Assembly: GCF_016482785.1 (NCBI RefSeq)
Contig: NZ_JAEMXM010000012.1
Coordinates: 97,423 to 161,422, forward strand
Direction of reading: 5' to 3'
Length of the DNA: 64,000 nucleotides
From: Paenibacillus alkalitolerans
Lineage (GTDB): Bacteria > Bacillota > Bacilli > Paenibacillales > YIM-B00363
Under the pieces are notes generated by a model. That model ran no database searches and was not told where the DNA came from. It saw only the letters and a list, made by a program, of their open reading frames with translations. Shown in pieces: positions 1 to 7,808 of this stretch. Within the stretch, counting starts at the first letter, position 1; each line of letters opens with the position of its first letter. The position numbers were made by a program, and so were the translations under genes.

Positions 1-50
1 GGCGAATAATCGATAAAGATACGACGCCGGATCGGGATGCCGCAGTATAA
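1..50 (+). CDS. C-terminal end of the upstream gene, probably the sugar ABC transporter ATPase
   Basis: Frame 3 is open from the window edge to a TAA at 48-50 and encodes the last 15 residues (RIIDKDTTPDRDAAV). The short gap to two RbsC-type permeases and a periplasmic-type binding protein suggests the missing ATP-binding subunit (RhaT-like) of the same transporter. The identity is inferred from position only; the tail carries no diagnostic motif. Confidence 0.5.
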   Translation, partial: RIIDKDTTPDRDAAV

Positions 51-73
51 AGCAAAAAAAGGTGGGGGCACTA

Positions 74-1084
74 ATGGAAGTAAGAGCTACGACGGAAAAG
101 GTTCCGATAAGCGCGAGCTTTGCGAGGTTCAGAGAATTGGGGCTGCTCGGTTTTATCATTATTTTATCGGTGGCCGTGCAGCTGCGGAACCCGAGCTTTC
201 TAACGTTCGAGAATATCAACGATATGCTGACCAACACCGCAATACTCAGCATATTGACGGTCGGTATGATGCTCGTAATTGTGACAAGAGGCATCGACCT
301 GTCGATCGGCGCGACATTGGCGCTGTCCGGAATGGTGGCCGCGCTGACGGTCAGCGCCAACCCGGGACTGCACCCGCTGGCCGCGCTATTAATCGGTACG
401 ATGACGGGGTTGCTGTGCGGAGCCGTTCTCGGAGGCTTAATATCTAAAGGCGGAGTTCTCCCTATTATCGCTACGCTTGGCATGATGAACGTATTCAGAG
501 GGTTGACTTTCACGATCAGCGAAGGGAAATGGGTTAGCGCGCACCAAATGCCGGAAAGCTTTAAAGCGATTGCAACCGGTTCCTTCCTCGGGATTAATAC
601 GTTGATTGCCATTGCGGTCATTATTTACGTCGTTTTCTACTATTTTATCAACCACACCAGAACGGGAAGGCAGATATATGCGGTCGGGAGCAACCCCGAA
701 TCCGCAAAGCTGAGCGGCATTAACAACGACAAAATATTAATGCTGGTCTACTCGATTATGGGCGGCTTGTCCGGGCTTGCAGGAGTGCTGTGGGTTTCCA
801 AGTTCGCTTCGGCCCAATCCGATACCGCGATGGGTTACGAGCTGAGCGTAATCGCAGCCTGCGTGCTTGGCGGTGTTAGCATCTCCGGAGGCTCAGGCAA
901 GATATCCGGGATCATTCTCGGCTCCATCCTGTTGGGGATATTGAACAACGCGTTGCCTTTAATCAACGTTTCGCCCTTCTGGCAGACCGCCATTCAAGGT
1001 TCTATTATCCTCATCGCCGTAATCGTCAACGCCCTCGTTAAGCGGGGCGTCGAGCGCAACAATCTAATGAGGAGGGTCATATAA
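74..1084 (+). CDS. rhaP: Sugar ABC transporter permease, rhamnose/ribose (RbsC) type, first of two
   Basis: This is a membrane permease of the branched-chain amino acid/ribose ABC family, carrying sugar across the cytoplasmic membrane. The 336-residue protein is almost entirely hydrophobic segments, as expected for 8-10 helices, and has the family's ATPase-contact loop near residues 264-276 (LGGVSISGGSGK). The ATG at 74 follows GGTGGGGG; an in-frame GTG at 62 lies within that ribosome site and is less likely. A second permease of the same family, a binding lipoprotein and an L-rhamnose mutarotase follow on the same strand. Two different permeases are typical of the RhaSTPQ rhamnose importer. 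Substrate assignment rests on the mutarotase; ribose or autoinducer-2 importers are the alternatives. Which permease is P and which is Q is arbitrary. Confidence 0.8.
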   Translation: MEVRATTEKVPISASFARFRELGLLGFIIILSVAVQLRNPSFLTFENINDMLTNTAILSILTVGMMLVIVTRGIDLSIGATLALSGMVAALTVSANPGLHPLAALLIGTMTGLLCGAVLGGLISKGGVLPIIATLGMMNVFRGLTFTISEGKWVSAHQMPESFKAIATGSFLGINTLIAIAVIIYVVFYYFINHTRTGRQIYAVGSNPESAKLSGINNDKILMLVYSIMGGLSGLAGVLWVSKFASAQSDTAMGYELSVIAACVLGGVSISGGSGKISGIILGSILLGILNNALPLINVSPFWQTAIQGSIILIAVIVNALVKRGVERNNLMRRVI

Positions 1085-1087
1085 GCC

Positions 1088-2077
1088 ATGGAACCGAGAG
1101 TAATTGCAGGGAACCGAGAGTTTAATTTCAAGCGCTTTTTCTTCCAGTGGGAATGGATGCTTGTTGTCATTCTGATCATTGTCAATGTGATTAATTCGAA
1201 TTTATCTCCATATTACTTGGATTTCACAAACTTAAGAGATGCATCGATGGTATTTTTGGACAAGGCGTTTATCGTGTTGCCGATGGCGCTCGTCATCATT
1301 CTCAGGGACATCGATATTTCCGTCGCGTCGATCGTGGCGTTGGCTTCGGTCGTTATGGCCGATTTATACAATCGCGGGGTGCCGATGGAAATCTCAATGC
1401 TGATTTGCTTGGCCGTGGGCACGTTGTGCGGGCTCGTAAACGGCTTGCTGATTGTGAAATTCAAAGAGTTATCCGCAGTTATTGTGACCTTGGCGACCAT
1501 GATTCTGTACCGGGGGATCGCCTATATCATCTTGGAAGATCAAGCGGCTGGAAAATTCCCTGAATGGTACAGCTATTTGGGATGGGGGTATGTCGAAGGC
1601 GTTCCTTTTATACTCGTCGTTTTCATCGTATTTGCCGTCTTGTTCGGCTTGCTGCTGCACAATACAACGTTCGGCAGACGGGTATACGCCATGGGAAACA
1701 ACATTACCGCCAGCAGGTATTCAGGCGTACAGGTCGATAAGATCAAAATTATCGTCTTTACGCTGGCCGGCGTAATGTCCGCAGTGACGGCATTGTTCCT
1801 TACTTCCAGAATGGGCAGCACGCGTCCGAATGTGGCTACGGGCTACGAGCTCGAGGTCATCGCGATGGTTGTGCTCGGCGGCATAAGCACCGCAGGAGGG
1901 AGAGGGAAAATTATCGGCGCCGTACTGGCCGTATTCCTCATCGGACTGCTGCGCTATGGGTTAGGATTGGTAAACGTGCCGGCGCAGGTGCAGCTCATCA
2001 TCATCGGGCTGCTGCTCATCGTTGCGGTGCTTGTTCCGAACTTGAAGTTTTCACAAAGAAAGCTGAGGAAGACCTGA
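1088..2077 (+). CDS. rhaQ: Sugar ABC transporter permease, rhamnose/ribose (RbsC) type, second of two
   Basis: This is the partner permease of the preceding gene and probably forms a heterodimeric membrane channel with it. It is 329 residues and highly hydrophobic, with the family loop at about residues 261-275 (VVLGGISTAGGRGK). It starts 3 bp after the previous stop; a GAGGAGGG ribosome site lies inside the end of the first permease gene, so translation is probably coupled. The N-terminus has a short charged stretch (about 20 residues) before the first helix, unlike its partner. It differs clearly in sequence from the first permease, so this is an old paralogous pair rather than a recent duplication. 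Confidence 0.8.
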   Translation: MEPRVIAGNREFNFKRFFFQWEWMLVVILIIVNVINSNLSPYYLDFTNLRDASMVFLDKAFIVLPMALVIILRDIDISVASIVALASVVMADLYNRGVPMEISMLICLAVGTLCGLVNGLLIVKFKELSAVIVTLATMILYRGIAYIILEDQAAGKFPEWYSYLGWGYVEGVPFILVVFIVFAVLFGLLLHNTTFGRRVYAMGNNITASRYSGVQVDKIKIIVFTLAGVMSAVTALFLTSRMGSTRPNVATGYELEVIAMVVLGGISTAGGRGKIIGAVLAVFLIGLLRYGLGLVNVPAQVQLIIIGLLLIVAVLVPNLKFSQRKLRKT

Positions 2078-2155
2078 TTACCGTATACCAGGCGGCTTTG
2101 CGGGCTGCTTTGTATAAATAGATTGCGAGACATAGTAAAGGGAGGAAAAACAGAA

Positions 2156-3232
2156 ATGAAGAAGATGGTCGCGTTACTGGTTTCCATTCTGTTGATTTTC
2201 ACGTTGGCTGCTTGCGGCCAAAGCGGCGGAAATCAAGCTGCAGGGGGCCAAGCCGGCGGACAAACCGACGGCAGCTCCAATAGCGGCGGCGATGCCGGCG
2301 CAAAGAAAAAATTTGCAGTTATTTTCAAAAACACAGGTAACCCGTATGGCGAGAAGGAAATGGAAGGCTTTAAGATAGCCATCGAAGAGCTTGGGCACGA
2401 AGCGATTTTGAAAGCTCCGGATCAACCTACTGCCGAAGCTCAAATTTCCATGATCGAAGAGCTGATTTCGCAGAAAGTAGACGCGATCGCAATCGTGGCG
2501 AACGATCCGGATGCGTTGGAGCCTGCGCTGAAGAAGGCTATGAATCAAGGTATTAAAGTTCTTTCCTTGGATTCCGGCGTGAACGCCAACAGCCGCATGG
2601 TTCACATTAACCAGGCGGATCCCGAAAGAATCGGCCGCGTGCAGGTGCAAGCGATTTCCGAGATGATCGGCGGCAAAGGCCAAATCGCCGTGCTCAGCGC
2701 CACATCCCAAGCAACGAACCAGAATACGTGGATCGAGTGGATGAAGAAAGAACTCGAGGATCCGAAATATGCTGAAATCGAGTTGGTAAAAGTGGCATAC
2801 GGCGACGATCTTCGCGACAAGAGCGTTTCCGAAACGGAAGCATTATTAAAGTCGTATCCCGATCTTAAAGGTATCATTTCCCCTACCACTGTCGGAATCG
2901 CCGCAGCGGGCAAAGTGCTTACGGATAAAGGCCTGAAAGGAAAAGTTCACTTGACCGGCCTCGGATTGCCGAGCGAGATGGCGGAATACATCGAAAGCGG
3001 CGTTTGCGAATGGATGTATTTATGGAACCCGGTCGATGTCGGTTACTTGTCCGGCTACGCGGCGGCAGCGCTGGTAGACGGAACGATTACGGGCAAGGTC
3101 GGCGACAAGTTCGACGCCGGCCGGTTGGGCGAGAAGCAAATCATTCAAGACGGTGAAGGAACGCAAATTATGTTGGGCGATCCGTTTAAATTCGATTCCG
3201 GCAATATTGCCGAGTGGAAGACCGTATATTAA
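2156..3232 (+). CDS. rhaS: Rhamnose-type sugar ABC transporter substrate-binding lipoprotein
   Basis: This is the extracellular binding subunit, anchored to the outer face of the membrane by a lipidated cysteine. The start at 2156 follows GGGAGG; the N-terminus is a lipoprotein signal (MKKMVALLV...) ending in the lipobox LAAC at about residue 19. A Gly/Gln/Asn-rich linker of about 35 residues follows, then a periplasmic-binding-protein type I fold (Peripla_BP_4) starting at KKFAVIFKN. The late segment TGLGLPSEMAEY and the GEKQII/GDPFKF tail are like RhaS proteins of rhamnose importers. The 358-residue length fits the family once the linker is allowed for. It is the third gene of the operon, 78 bp after the permease, with its own strong ribosome site, as expected for the most abundant subunit. 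Confidence 0.82.
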   Translation: MKKMVALLVSILLIFTLAACGQSGGNQAAGGQAGGQTDGSSNSGGDAGAKKKFAVIFKNTGNPYGEKEMEGFKIAIEELGHEAILKAPDQPTAEAQISMIEELISQKVDAIAIVANDPDALEPALKKAMNQGIKVLSLDSGVNANSRMVHINQADPERIGRVQVQAISEMIGGKGQIAVLSATSQATNQNTWIEWMKKELEDPKYAEIELVKVAYGDDLRDKSVSETEALLKSYPDLKGIISPTTVGIAAAGKVLTDKGLKGKVHLTGLGLPSEMAEYIESGVCEWMYLWNPVDVGYLSGYAAAALVDGTITGKVGDKFDAGRLGEKQIIQDGEGTQIMLGDPFKFDSGNIAEWKTVY

Positions 3233-3262
3233 TATTTGCGGCTAATGCATGAATAACCGACG

Positions 3263-3294
3263 CAGCCTCCTCCGATACCGAACGGGGGAGGCTG
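3263..3294 (+). terminator. Hairpin after the binding-protein gene
   Basis: A 12-bp stem (3263-3274 pairing with 3283-3294, one G-U pair) follows the rhaS stop. No T-run follows, so it is more likely an mRNA 3'-end stabiliser or partial terminator between rhaS and the mutarotase gene than a strong terminator. Confidence 0.5.
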
Positions 3295-3386
3295 TGAAGG
3301 ATAAGGGGATGGAAGAAGTGATGCATTCCGTTAACGGGCTGGCCGATTTGCGAGAGAATTGAACGGAACGACAAGGAAATTTGTGC

Positions 3387-3392
3387 TATAAT
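3387..3392 (+). promoter_or_regulatory. Candidate -10 box for the mutarotase gene
   Basis: TATAAT lies 22 bp before the preferred start at 3415. A good -35 is not evident at 16-18 bp (TTGAAC at 3359 is 22 bp away). A transcript starting here would exclude the upstream TTG at 3394, which helps fix the start of the gene. Confidence 0.4.
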
Positions 3393-3414
3393 TTTGGCGA
3401 TGGGGGAGGATATG

Positions 3415-3741
3415 ATGCAGAAGAGTAATAAGTTTGCTTGGACGTGGACGATCAAGGAAGAATTTCTGGATGAATATGTGAAGATGCATCTCGACCCGTG
3501 GCCGGAGGTTCTGGAAGAGCACAGCAAGGCCGGGATTCGGAACTATTCCATATTTCAGAACGGCAGCCAGTTTTTTTATTGTTTTGAGTGCGACGATTTG
3601 GATGCCGCCTTCTCCTACATAGCGAAGAGTGAGCCGTGCAACCGTTGGAACGCCATCACGTCGAAGATGGTCAAAGGGTCGTTCGATTTCAATGACGCCG
3701 AGCCGATCAAACCGATGAGGGAAGTTTTCTATTTGAAGTGA
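3415..3741 (+). CDS. rhaM: L-rhamnose mutarotase
   Basis: It interconverts the alpha and beta anomers of L-rhamnose in the cytosol, feeding the isomerase. The protein is about 108 residues, the usual size, a dimeric ferredoxin-like alpha+beta barrel. It shows the family pattern Y-x-x-x-H-x-x-x-W-P-E (DEYVKMHLDPWPE), followed by GIRNYSIF and a W..I...M segment before the C-terminus. GGGGAGG at 3402-3409 sets the start at 3415 (or ATG 3412); the longer TTG reading from 3394 begins right at the -10 box. Placed directly after the sugar importer, it is the best evidence that the transporter carries rhamnose. A strong terminator closes the operon, so the catabolic genes must lie elsewhere. Confidence 0.85.
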   Translation: MQKSNKFAWTWTIKEEFLDEYVKMHLDPWPEVLEEHSKAGIRNYSIFQNGSQFFYCFECDDLDAAFSYIAKSEPCNRWNAITSKMVKGSFDFNDAEPIKPMREVFYLK

Positions 3742-3746
3742 GTCGT

Positions 3747-3791
3747 GCGGAACCTGGCCTTGTACTATTGCAGCCGGGTTCCGCTTTTTTT
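3747..3791 (+). terminator. Rho-independent terminator of the rhamnose uptake operon
   Basis: A 12-bp stem (3747-3758 with 3773-3784) is followed by seven T residues. The first possible start codon of the next gene is only 3 bp beyond the T-run. Confidence 0.85.
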
Positions 3792-3793
3792 AC

Positions 3794-4723
3794 TTGGCGT
3801 ATGAGGTTTTAATGCGTAAATACTCAAATGCCGTATTTGCAACCGCACTAAATATCCTTAGCGATTTCCATTATGCTGAAGATATCGCCCAGGATGCATT
3901 CTTCAAAGCTTGGTTTAGATTAGGTGAATTAAAGGATGGTGATAAATTTGGCAGCTGGCTGCATACCTTGACAAGGCGATTGGCCATCGATTGGGTTAGA
4001 AAAAACAAGTGGAAACGGTTCGAATCGGCAGAGAACGTCATTGAGTTTTCTGAAACGGAGACAGTCGAGGATACATATATTTTGCAGGAGACAAGAAGGT
4101 CCGTATGGGGAGCATTAAATCAACTTGATGAAAATCATCGGCTTGCTGCGGTATTGTACTTCATAAGCGGTCTGAACTCTCGTGAAATAAGCGAGTTTGT
4201 GGGTGTTTCAAAGAATACGATAGAAAGCCGCATTCGCAGGGCGAAACTAAAAATGAAAAAGGAGCTGTTTTATATGGCCGGAGAGACGCTTACAGAACAT
4301 AAATTAGGAGCGGAATTCGAGGAGAAGGTAATAAAGAGGGTGCTGGAAGTCGCTTGTTTGAATTTACCGGTAAGTAACGTCGAGGCATCGACCCAATGGT
4401 ATGTCACCCATTTAGGGTGTACGGTGATGCGTCCGCCGCAAAGATTTGATGACGGTAATGCGAACGCATTAATAAGATTGGGGGGCGGCGGACCGGCTGT
4501 CTGGCTTCGCGAATCCTCAGACTCGGTGAAAATGGACTTTTCCAGAAACGGCGGCAATGGTTTGACAATTTTCGAATTGCGGACGGAGAACGTTGATGAG
4601 TTTTATGAACAGTTAGGGAAAGAAGGAGTAAATGTTTTCGACAGACAAAATAGTTTGCCGTGCGGTAAATATTTCAAAGTGGCCGATCCTGATGGAAATA
4701 CATTCACCGTGTTGGAATTCTAG
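3794..4723 (+). CDS. ECF-type RNA polymerase sigma factor fused to a VOC (glyoxalase-fold) domain
   Basis: Residues about 1-70 are sigma-70 region 2 (YAEDIAQDAFFKAWF and LHTLTRRLAIDWVR). Residues about 105-155 are region 4 with its helix-turn-helix (LNSREISEFVGVSKNTIES). About 30 linker residues follow, then a VOC domain from about residue 190 (LNLPVSNVEASTQWYVTHLG) to the end (FKVADPDGNTFTVLEF). One uninterrupted frame covers both halves. The VOC domain could sense a small molecule and act on the sigma part, as C-terminal domains do in other fused ECF groups; that is inference. The N-terminus is short: region 2 normally has 10-20 more residues. The start is TTG 3794 or ATG 3812 (weak GAGG), right behind a terminator. 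No anti-sigma gene is adjacent. It may be truncated at the N-terminus by whatever created this junction. Confidence 0.75.
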   Translation: MAYEVLMRKYSNAVFATALNILSDFHYAEDIAQDAFFKAWFRLGELKDGDKFGSWLHTLTRRLAIDWVRKNKWKRFESAENVIEFSETETVEDTYILQETRRSVWGALNQLDENHRLAAVLYFISGLNSREISEFVGVSKNTIESRIRRAKLKMKKELFYMAGETLTEHKLGAEFEEKVIKRVLEVACLNLPVSNVEASTQWYVTHLGCTVMRPPQRFDDGNANALIRLGGGGPAVWLRESSDSVKMDFSRNGGNGLTIFELRTENVDEFYEQLGKEGVNVFDRQNSLPCGKYFKVADPDGNTFTVLEF

Positions 4724-4812
4724 AGAAGAGTATGCTTTGAATATTTAGTGTTTTTGGGAACAGCTAGGATGCTAACCTGCTCCGTATTCACAGGGTTATG
4801 TGACAAACAAAA

Positions 4813-5073
4813 TAAGGTCAAAAGTTGACCCTATGCCTATGCATAAGGTCAACAACTGAACCTATACTCTCTTAGCAATCAATTTCTCCTGCTCTACATT
4901 TGTGATCCAGTGTAGAGTAAGGTCAAAAGTTGATCTTATGTTTATGAATAAGCTCAAAAACTGATCCTATATATTGGCAATAATGATTTTCTCTGCTTAC
5001 AACTGTGATCCCGGGCTGAATAAGGTGAAAAGTTGACCCTATGCTTATGAATAAGCTCAAAAATTCACTCTAT
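4813..5073. repeat. Three tandem units of about 104 bp, each with two copies of a 22-bp motif
   Basis: The 462-bp gap after the sigma factor holds a motif of consensus TAAGSTCAAAARYTGAYCCT plus AT, at 4813-4834, 4844-4865, 4918-4939, 4949-4970, 5021-5042 and 5052-5073. Within each pair the copies start 31 bp apart; the pairs start 105 and 103 bp apart. The sequence between pairs is also related (TGTGATCC occurs before the second and third pairs). The first copy contains a perfect GGTCAA/TTGACC inverted repeat. The later copies are degenerate, so the array is old. Function is unknown; clustered operator sites or a decayed repeat element are both possible. Confidence 0.8.
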
Positions 5074-5185
5074 TTACAAAAAAACATTTTTTCCGGCCAC
5101 ACCGACCTATTCTAAAATAGCATTCGATTCATGGATAATATTACCGGTTAAGGAAATGCTATTCCACGGAAGAAGGTGAACTGCC

Positions 5186-5323
5186 ATGGAGATTGAGAAA
5201 AAACCAGCGAATGAACAAGAAGCAAAGGATGAAACGATACAAGACAATGAGACGAATACAGATTACGAATTGATGCAAGAATATGCCAATCAGCTGAATG
5301 GAGATTTAGACGCTCCGGACTAA
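5186..5323 (+). CDS. Small acidic protein, 45 residues
   Basis: An ATG with AAGGTG upstream opens a 45-codon frame encoding a very hydrophilic, Glu/Asp/Asn-rich peptide ending NQLNGDLDAPD. It has no signal, membrane segment or recognised domain. The codons look like real coding sequence, and the gene ends tail-to-tail with the LysM protein gene: the TAA at 5321-5323 and the opposing TAG at 5320-5322 overlap by 2 bp. It resembles the small acidic proteins often found near spore genes, but no function can be assigned. Confidence 0.55.
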   Translation: MEIEKKPANEQEAKDETIQDNETNTDYELMQEYANQLNGDLDAPD

Positions 5324-6126
5324 CCAAAAGTCACTCTCACCTGTACTAGGTCGATGATTCTGCCGTCTTCAGCGCTGCGGGCGTATACCCATATTTCCCC
5401 GCCGGGGGAAGTCGGAGTCCTGTCAAAGGGAAGCGTTGCGGCAAAATAGCCGTATGCAGGCGCACCTTCCAATGCCGTCGTAAACCGTTCGTTCGACACG
5501 ACGACATCGTTATCGTCCCGAATTTGCATCAGCACGTTGGCTTCAAATACTCTGGCAAAGCCTTCCACCCGTACCCCGCTGCGAATGACATCTCCCGGAA
5601 GCGGGCGAATCACTACAATATTGATAGATGAAGGCAGAGGAAGAAGGAGACGGTAACCCGCATAAATCAAATCGAGCGAGAACCCGGGCCTTCCATCGTT
5701 AGCATTTATAATGTTGTTGATCGGAACTTGGAATCTTCTCGAGATGCGTGATAAAGTATCCCCAGGCTCGACTTCGTAGACAAACGCTGGAGCCCAAAGA
5801 GGCTGACCGGCAAAAATGAGGTTCGGATTCTGAATACGGCGGTTTACCCCGGCAAGCAGATCCGGGTGCGCAGAAAATCGCAGACCGATCCGGTAAAGCG
5901 TATCTCCGGGAGCCACAATGTAGATGGTGCGGTATGGGCGTTCGGCAGGGACCGGAACAAGCAGCGTCAAACCGGGATAAATCAAATTCGGGTCGATGAT
6001 GGGCGGAGCCAAGTGGTTCACTCTTTGAATATCCGTGACGGTACTGCCGAAACGCGAAGCGATCGTAAACAATGTATCTCCAGGTTGAATTGTATACACG
6101 ACATGTGTTTCTCTTACGACGGGCAT
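5320..6126 (-). CDS. LysM-repeat protein with C-terminal Gmad2 immunoglobulin-like domain
   Basis: It contains three LysM peptidoglycan-binding repeats at about residues 10-55, 65-110 and 115-165, each starting with (Q/A/E)PGDTL. A Gmad2 domain covers about residues 170-268 (IRPLPGDVIRSGVRVEGFARVFEA). Gmad2 occurs in spore-cortex and germination proteins, and LysM modules anchor proteins to spore or vegetative peptidoglycan. A spore-envelope role is therefore likely. The start at 6126 has AGGGAG upstream; longer readings to 6273 lack a ribosome site and read into a region of unlike composition. There is no signal peptide, which fits proteins loaded onto the spore from the mother cell. A 39-codon gene lies just upstream on the same strand. 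Confidence 0.8.
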   Translation of the reverse strand: MPVVRETHVVYTIQPGDTLFTIASRFGSTVTDIQRVNHLAPPIIDPNLIYPGLTLLVPVPAERPYRTIYIVAPGDTLYRIGLRFSAHPDLLAGVNRRIQNPNLIFAGQPLWAPAFVYEVEPGDTLSRISRRFQVPINNIINANDGRPGFSLDLIYAGYRLLLPLPSSINIVVIRPLPGDVIRSGVRVEGFARVFEANVLMQIRDDNDVVVSNERFTTALEGAPAYGYFAATLPFDRTPTSPGGEIWVYARSAEDGRIIDLVQVRVTFG

Positions 6127-6254
6127 GCGGATCCCACTCTCCCTTGGGCTATTCACCATTATGATATGCGCCGGCCGGGAAAAATGGGAATGATTGAGCA
6201 CGCCGTTTAAACGCAAGTCAGGCTGCCGGTATCTTCGACAGCCTGTTCTCGCAT

Positions 6255-6374
6255 CTAAATAAAACCCGCCCACTCTACATGTATATACTCATCGGTTTCC
6301 TCATCGTCCGTCTCGGGATTGCCGTCTATTTCTTCCGCGGTTACATTTTCAAATTCTTCATCATCGTGCCGCAT
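6255..6374 (-). CDS. Small acidic protein, 39 residues
   Basis: AAGGAGC stands 7 bp before an ATG opening a 39-codon frame with about 15 Glu/Asp residues, ending HVEWAGFI. It lies on the same strand as the LysM-Gmad2 gene, 128 bp upstream, and divergently from another small acidic gene at 6477. The strong ribosome site and uniform composition argue that it is real. Function unknown. Confidence 0.55.
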   Translation of the reverse strand: MRHDDEEFENVTAEEIDGNPETDDEETDEYIHVEWAGFI

Positions 6375-6476
6375 AATGCCGCTCCTTTCTTTGTCTCCAA
6401 ATTCAATGGGTATTATTGCTAAATCGGAGTTAAACTATGCAAAAACAAACATCGCAAATCGGGAGGTTCGCACGAA

Positions 6477-6686
6477 ATGGACGCATTCGAAGACATCGGT
6501 GAGGAGATGGCGGAACAGGACAATGGGAAAAATGCCGACATTTACGGAATACTCGAACATCCGATGGAAGTCGATTCGGATGTCAACGAGGACCGCAATC
6601 GCGAGCGGCAGTTGGATGAATCGTTTCGTGACTGGGTTAAAGACAACAACCGGATCAACGACAAGCTGAAGGACGACTTAATTTGA
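6477..6686 (+). CDS. Small hydrophilic acidic protein, 69 residues
   Basis: GGGAGG precedes the ATG by 9 bp and an intrinsic terminator follows the stop, so this is a self-contained transcription unit. The protein is highly charged and predicted helical (DRNRERQLDESFRDWVKDNN), with no cysteines, signal or membrane segment. It is the third small acidic protein within 1.5 kb. No family is recognised. Confidence 0.65.
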   Translation: MDAFEDIGEEMAEQDNGKNADIYGILEHPMEVDSDVNEDRNRERQLDESFRDWVKDNNRINDKLKDDLI

Positions 6687-6689
6687 AGC

Positions 6690-6732
6690 ATCCCTCTCAG
6701 ACGGGAAAAATTCCGCTGGGAGGGATTTTTTG
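6690..6732 (+). terminator. Rho-independent terminator
   Basis: An 11-bp stem (6690-6700 with 6716-6726, one G-U pair) is followed by a T-run, directly after the 69-residue protein gene. Confidence 0.85.
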
Positions 6733-6817
6733 TTTGAAAGCGAAAAGAAAGTAAGAAGAATTTTTCTCATGACCTGCGGAGCAGCAAATGGAATGATACT
6801 TTCGGAGGAGGTACATA

Positions 6818-7582
6818 ATGGCCAACCTTCATCGTGAATCTACGCTAAGCACAGTAAGGAAGTTGTTATCCGCAAACCTTTCATGTCTTGAAAATGATTT
6901 TTCCCGAACCGGTACATTTGTGTATGAAGCAGAAAAGAGGGAGGGCGGATTCAGATTCCCTTTTCGCGAAAAGTCCCTTTCTGTCGTTACAATGGGCAAG
7001 GGCGTTATTATTTCGTGCAATTCTGAAAGAATGGCATGGGTGAAGGAGCAGTTAGGGCAACTGCATCGCGGGCAAATATTTTCGGCGGCAGCTATCGGCC
7101 GCATGCAGCAATATGTAAGTAAAGACCATCAATATATTGCGGGGCCTGATCAGAAATATGTTTGCTCTTCTTACGATACAAAACCGTTCGAATTACCTGA
7201 AGGACTTAATGTAACGCTAGTTCAACGAAATGAAGTACCTTCATTATACGCATACAATGGTTTTAATCACGCGCTGTCGTACCGTGTAGACAATCCCCGT
7301 CCGGATGTGCTTGCGACTGTGGCTGAATTCAACGGCGAAATTGTTGGAATTGCGGGTGCATCCGAGGATAGTGAACTCATGTGGCAAATAGGCGTGAACA
7401 TTTTGGACGAATATCAGGGAAGGGGTATTGGAAAAGCGCTCGTGGGCACTTTGACCAATGCGATATTAAATGAAGGGGCGGTCCCATACTATTCGACTGA
7501 AGTCAGCAATCTTCAGTCTAGACAATTGGCAATTAGTTTGGGATACTGGCCGGCATGGGTCGAATTATATGCCCGGGAGTAA
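6818..7582 (+). CDS. GNAT-family N-acetyltransferase
   Basis: The C-terminal half (about residues 150-250) is a GNAT fold. It has the acetyl-CoA pyrophosphate-binding motif QGRGIGKALV at about residues 204-213 and the preceding beta strand LMWQIGVNIL. The N-terminal 130 residues form a separate domain seen in long GNAT proteins of Bacillales (about 250 residues in total). The start follows GGAGGAGG with ideal spacing. The gene stands alone, with a terminator upstream and a 226-bp gap downstream. The acceptor substrate cannot be told from sequence. Confidence 0.8.
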   Translation: MANLHRESTLSTVRKLLSANLSCLENDFSRTGTFVYEAEKREGGFRFPFREKSLSVVTMGKGVIISCNSERMAWVKEQLGQLHRGQIFSAAAIGRMQQYVSKDHQYIAGPDQKYVCSSYDTKPFELPEGLNVTLVQRNEVPSLYAYNGFNHALSYRVDNPRPDVLATVAEFNGEIVGIAGASEDSELMWQIGVNILDEYQGRGIGKALVGTLTNAILNEGAVPYYSTEVSNLQSRQLAISLGYWPAWVELYARE

Positions 7583-7702
7583 GGCTTGACAGGGGCGAGA
7601 ATACGATATTCGATTAATAACCGGTTGCTTGGTCATATCGCTGTTTTGATAAAATTACCCGCCCCTTCACAACAATAATGTAACCGATGTGGATCAAATA
7701 AT

Positions 7703-7717
7703 GTAATAAATTATTAC
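7703..7717. promoter_or_regulatory. Perfect palindrome upstream of the SLH protein gene
   Basis: GTAATAA-A-TTATTAC is a 15-bp perfect inverted repeat about 90 bp before the SLH-domain gene. Nearby AATAATGTAAC and AATAATGTAAT form a short direct repeat (about 7674-7707). It could be an operator; no regulator is identified. Confidence 0.35.
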
Positions 7718-7808
7718 AACGCTACCCCCAGAAGCAGATTGTTTCTCCCGAATACTACAGTAACACGGACGAATCTCGTTCCAAACAAGAGCATAATTGG
7801 GAGAGTGA

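Noticed and set aside
4813..5073. Possible CRISPR array
   Set aside because: The segments between motif copies are themselves similar, so there are no unique spacers; no cas gene is near.
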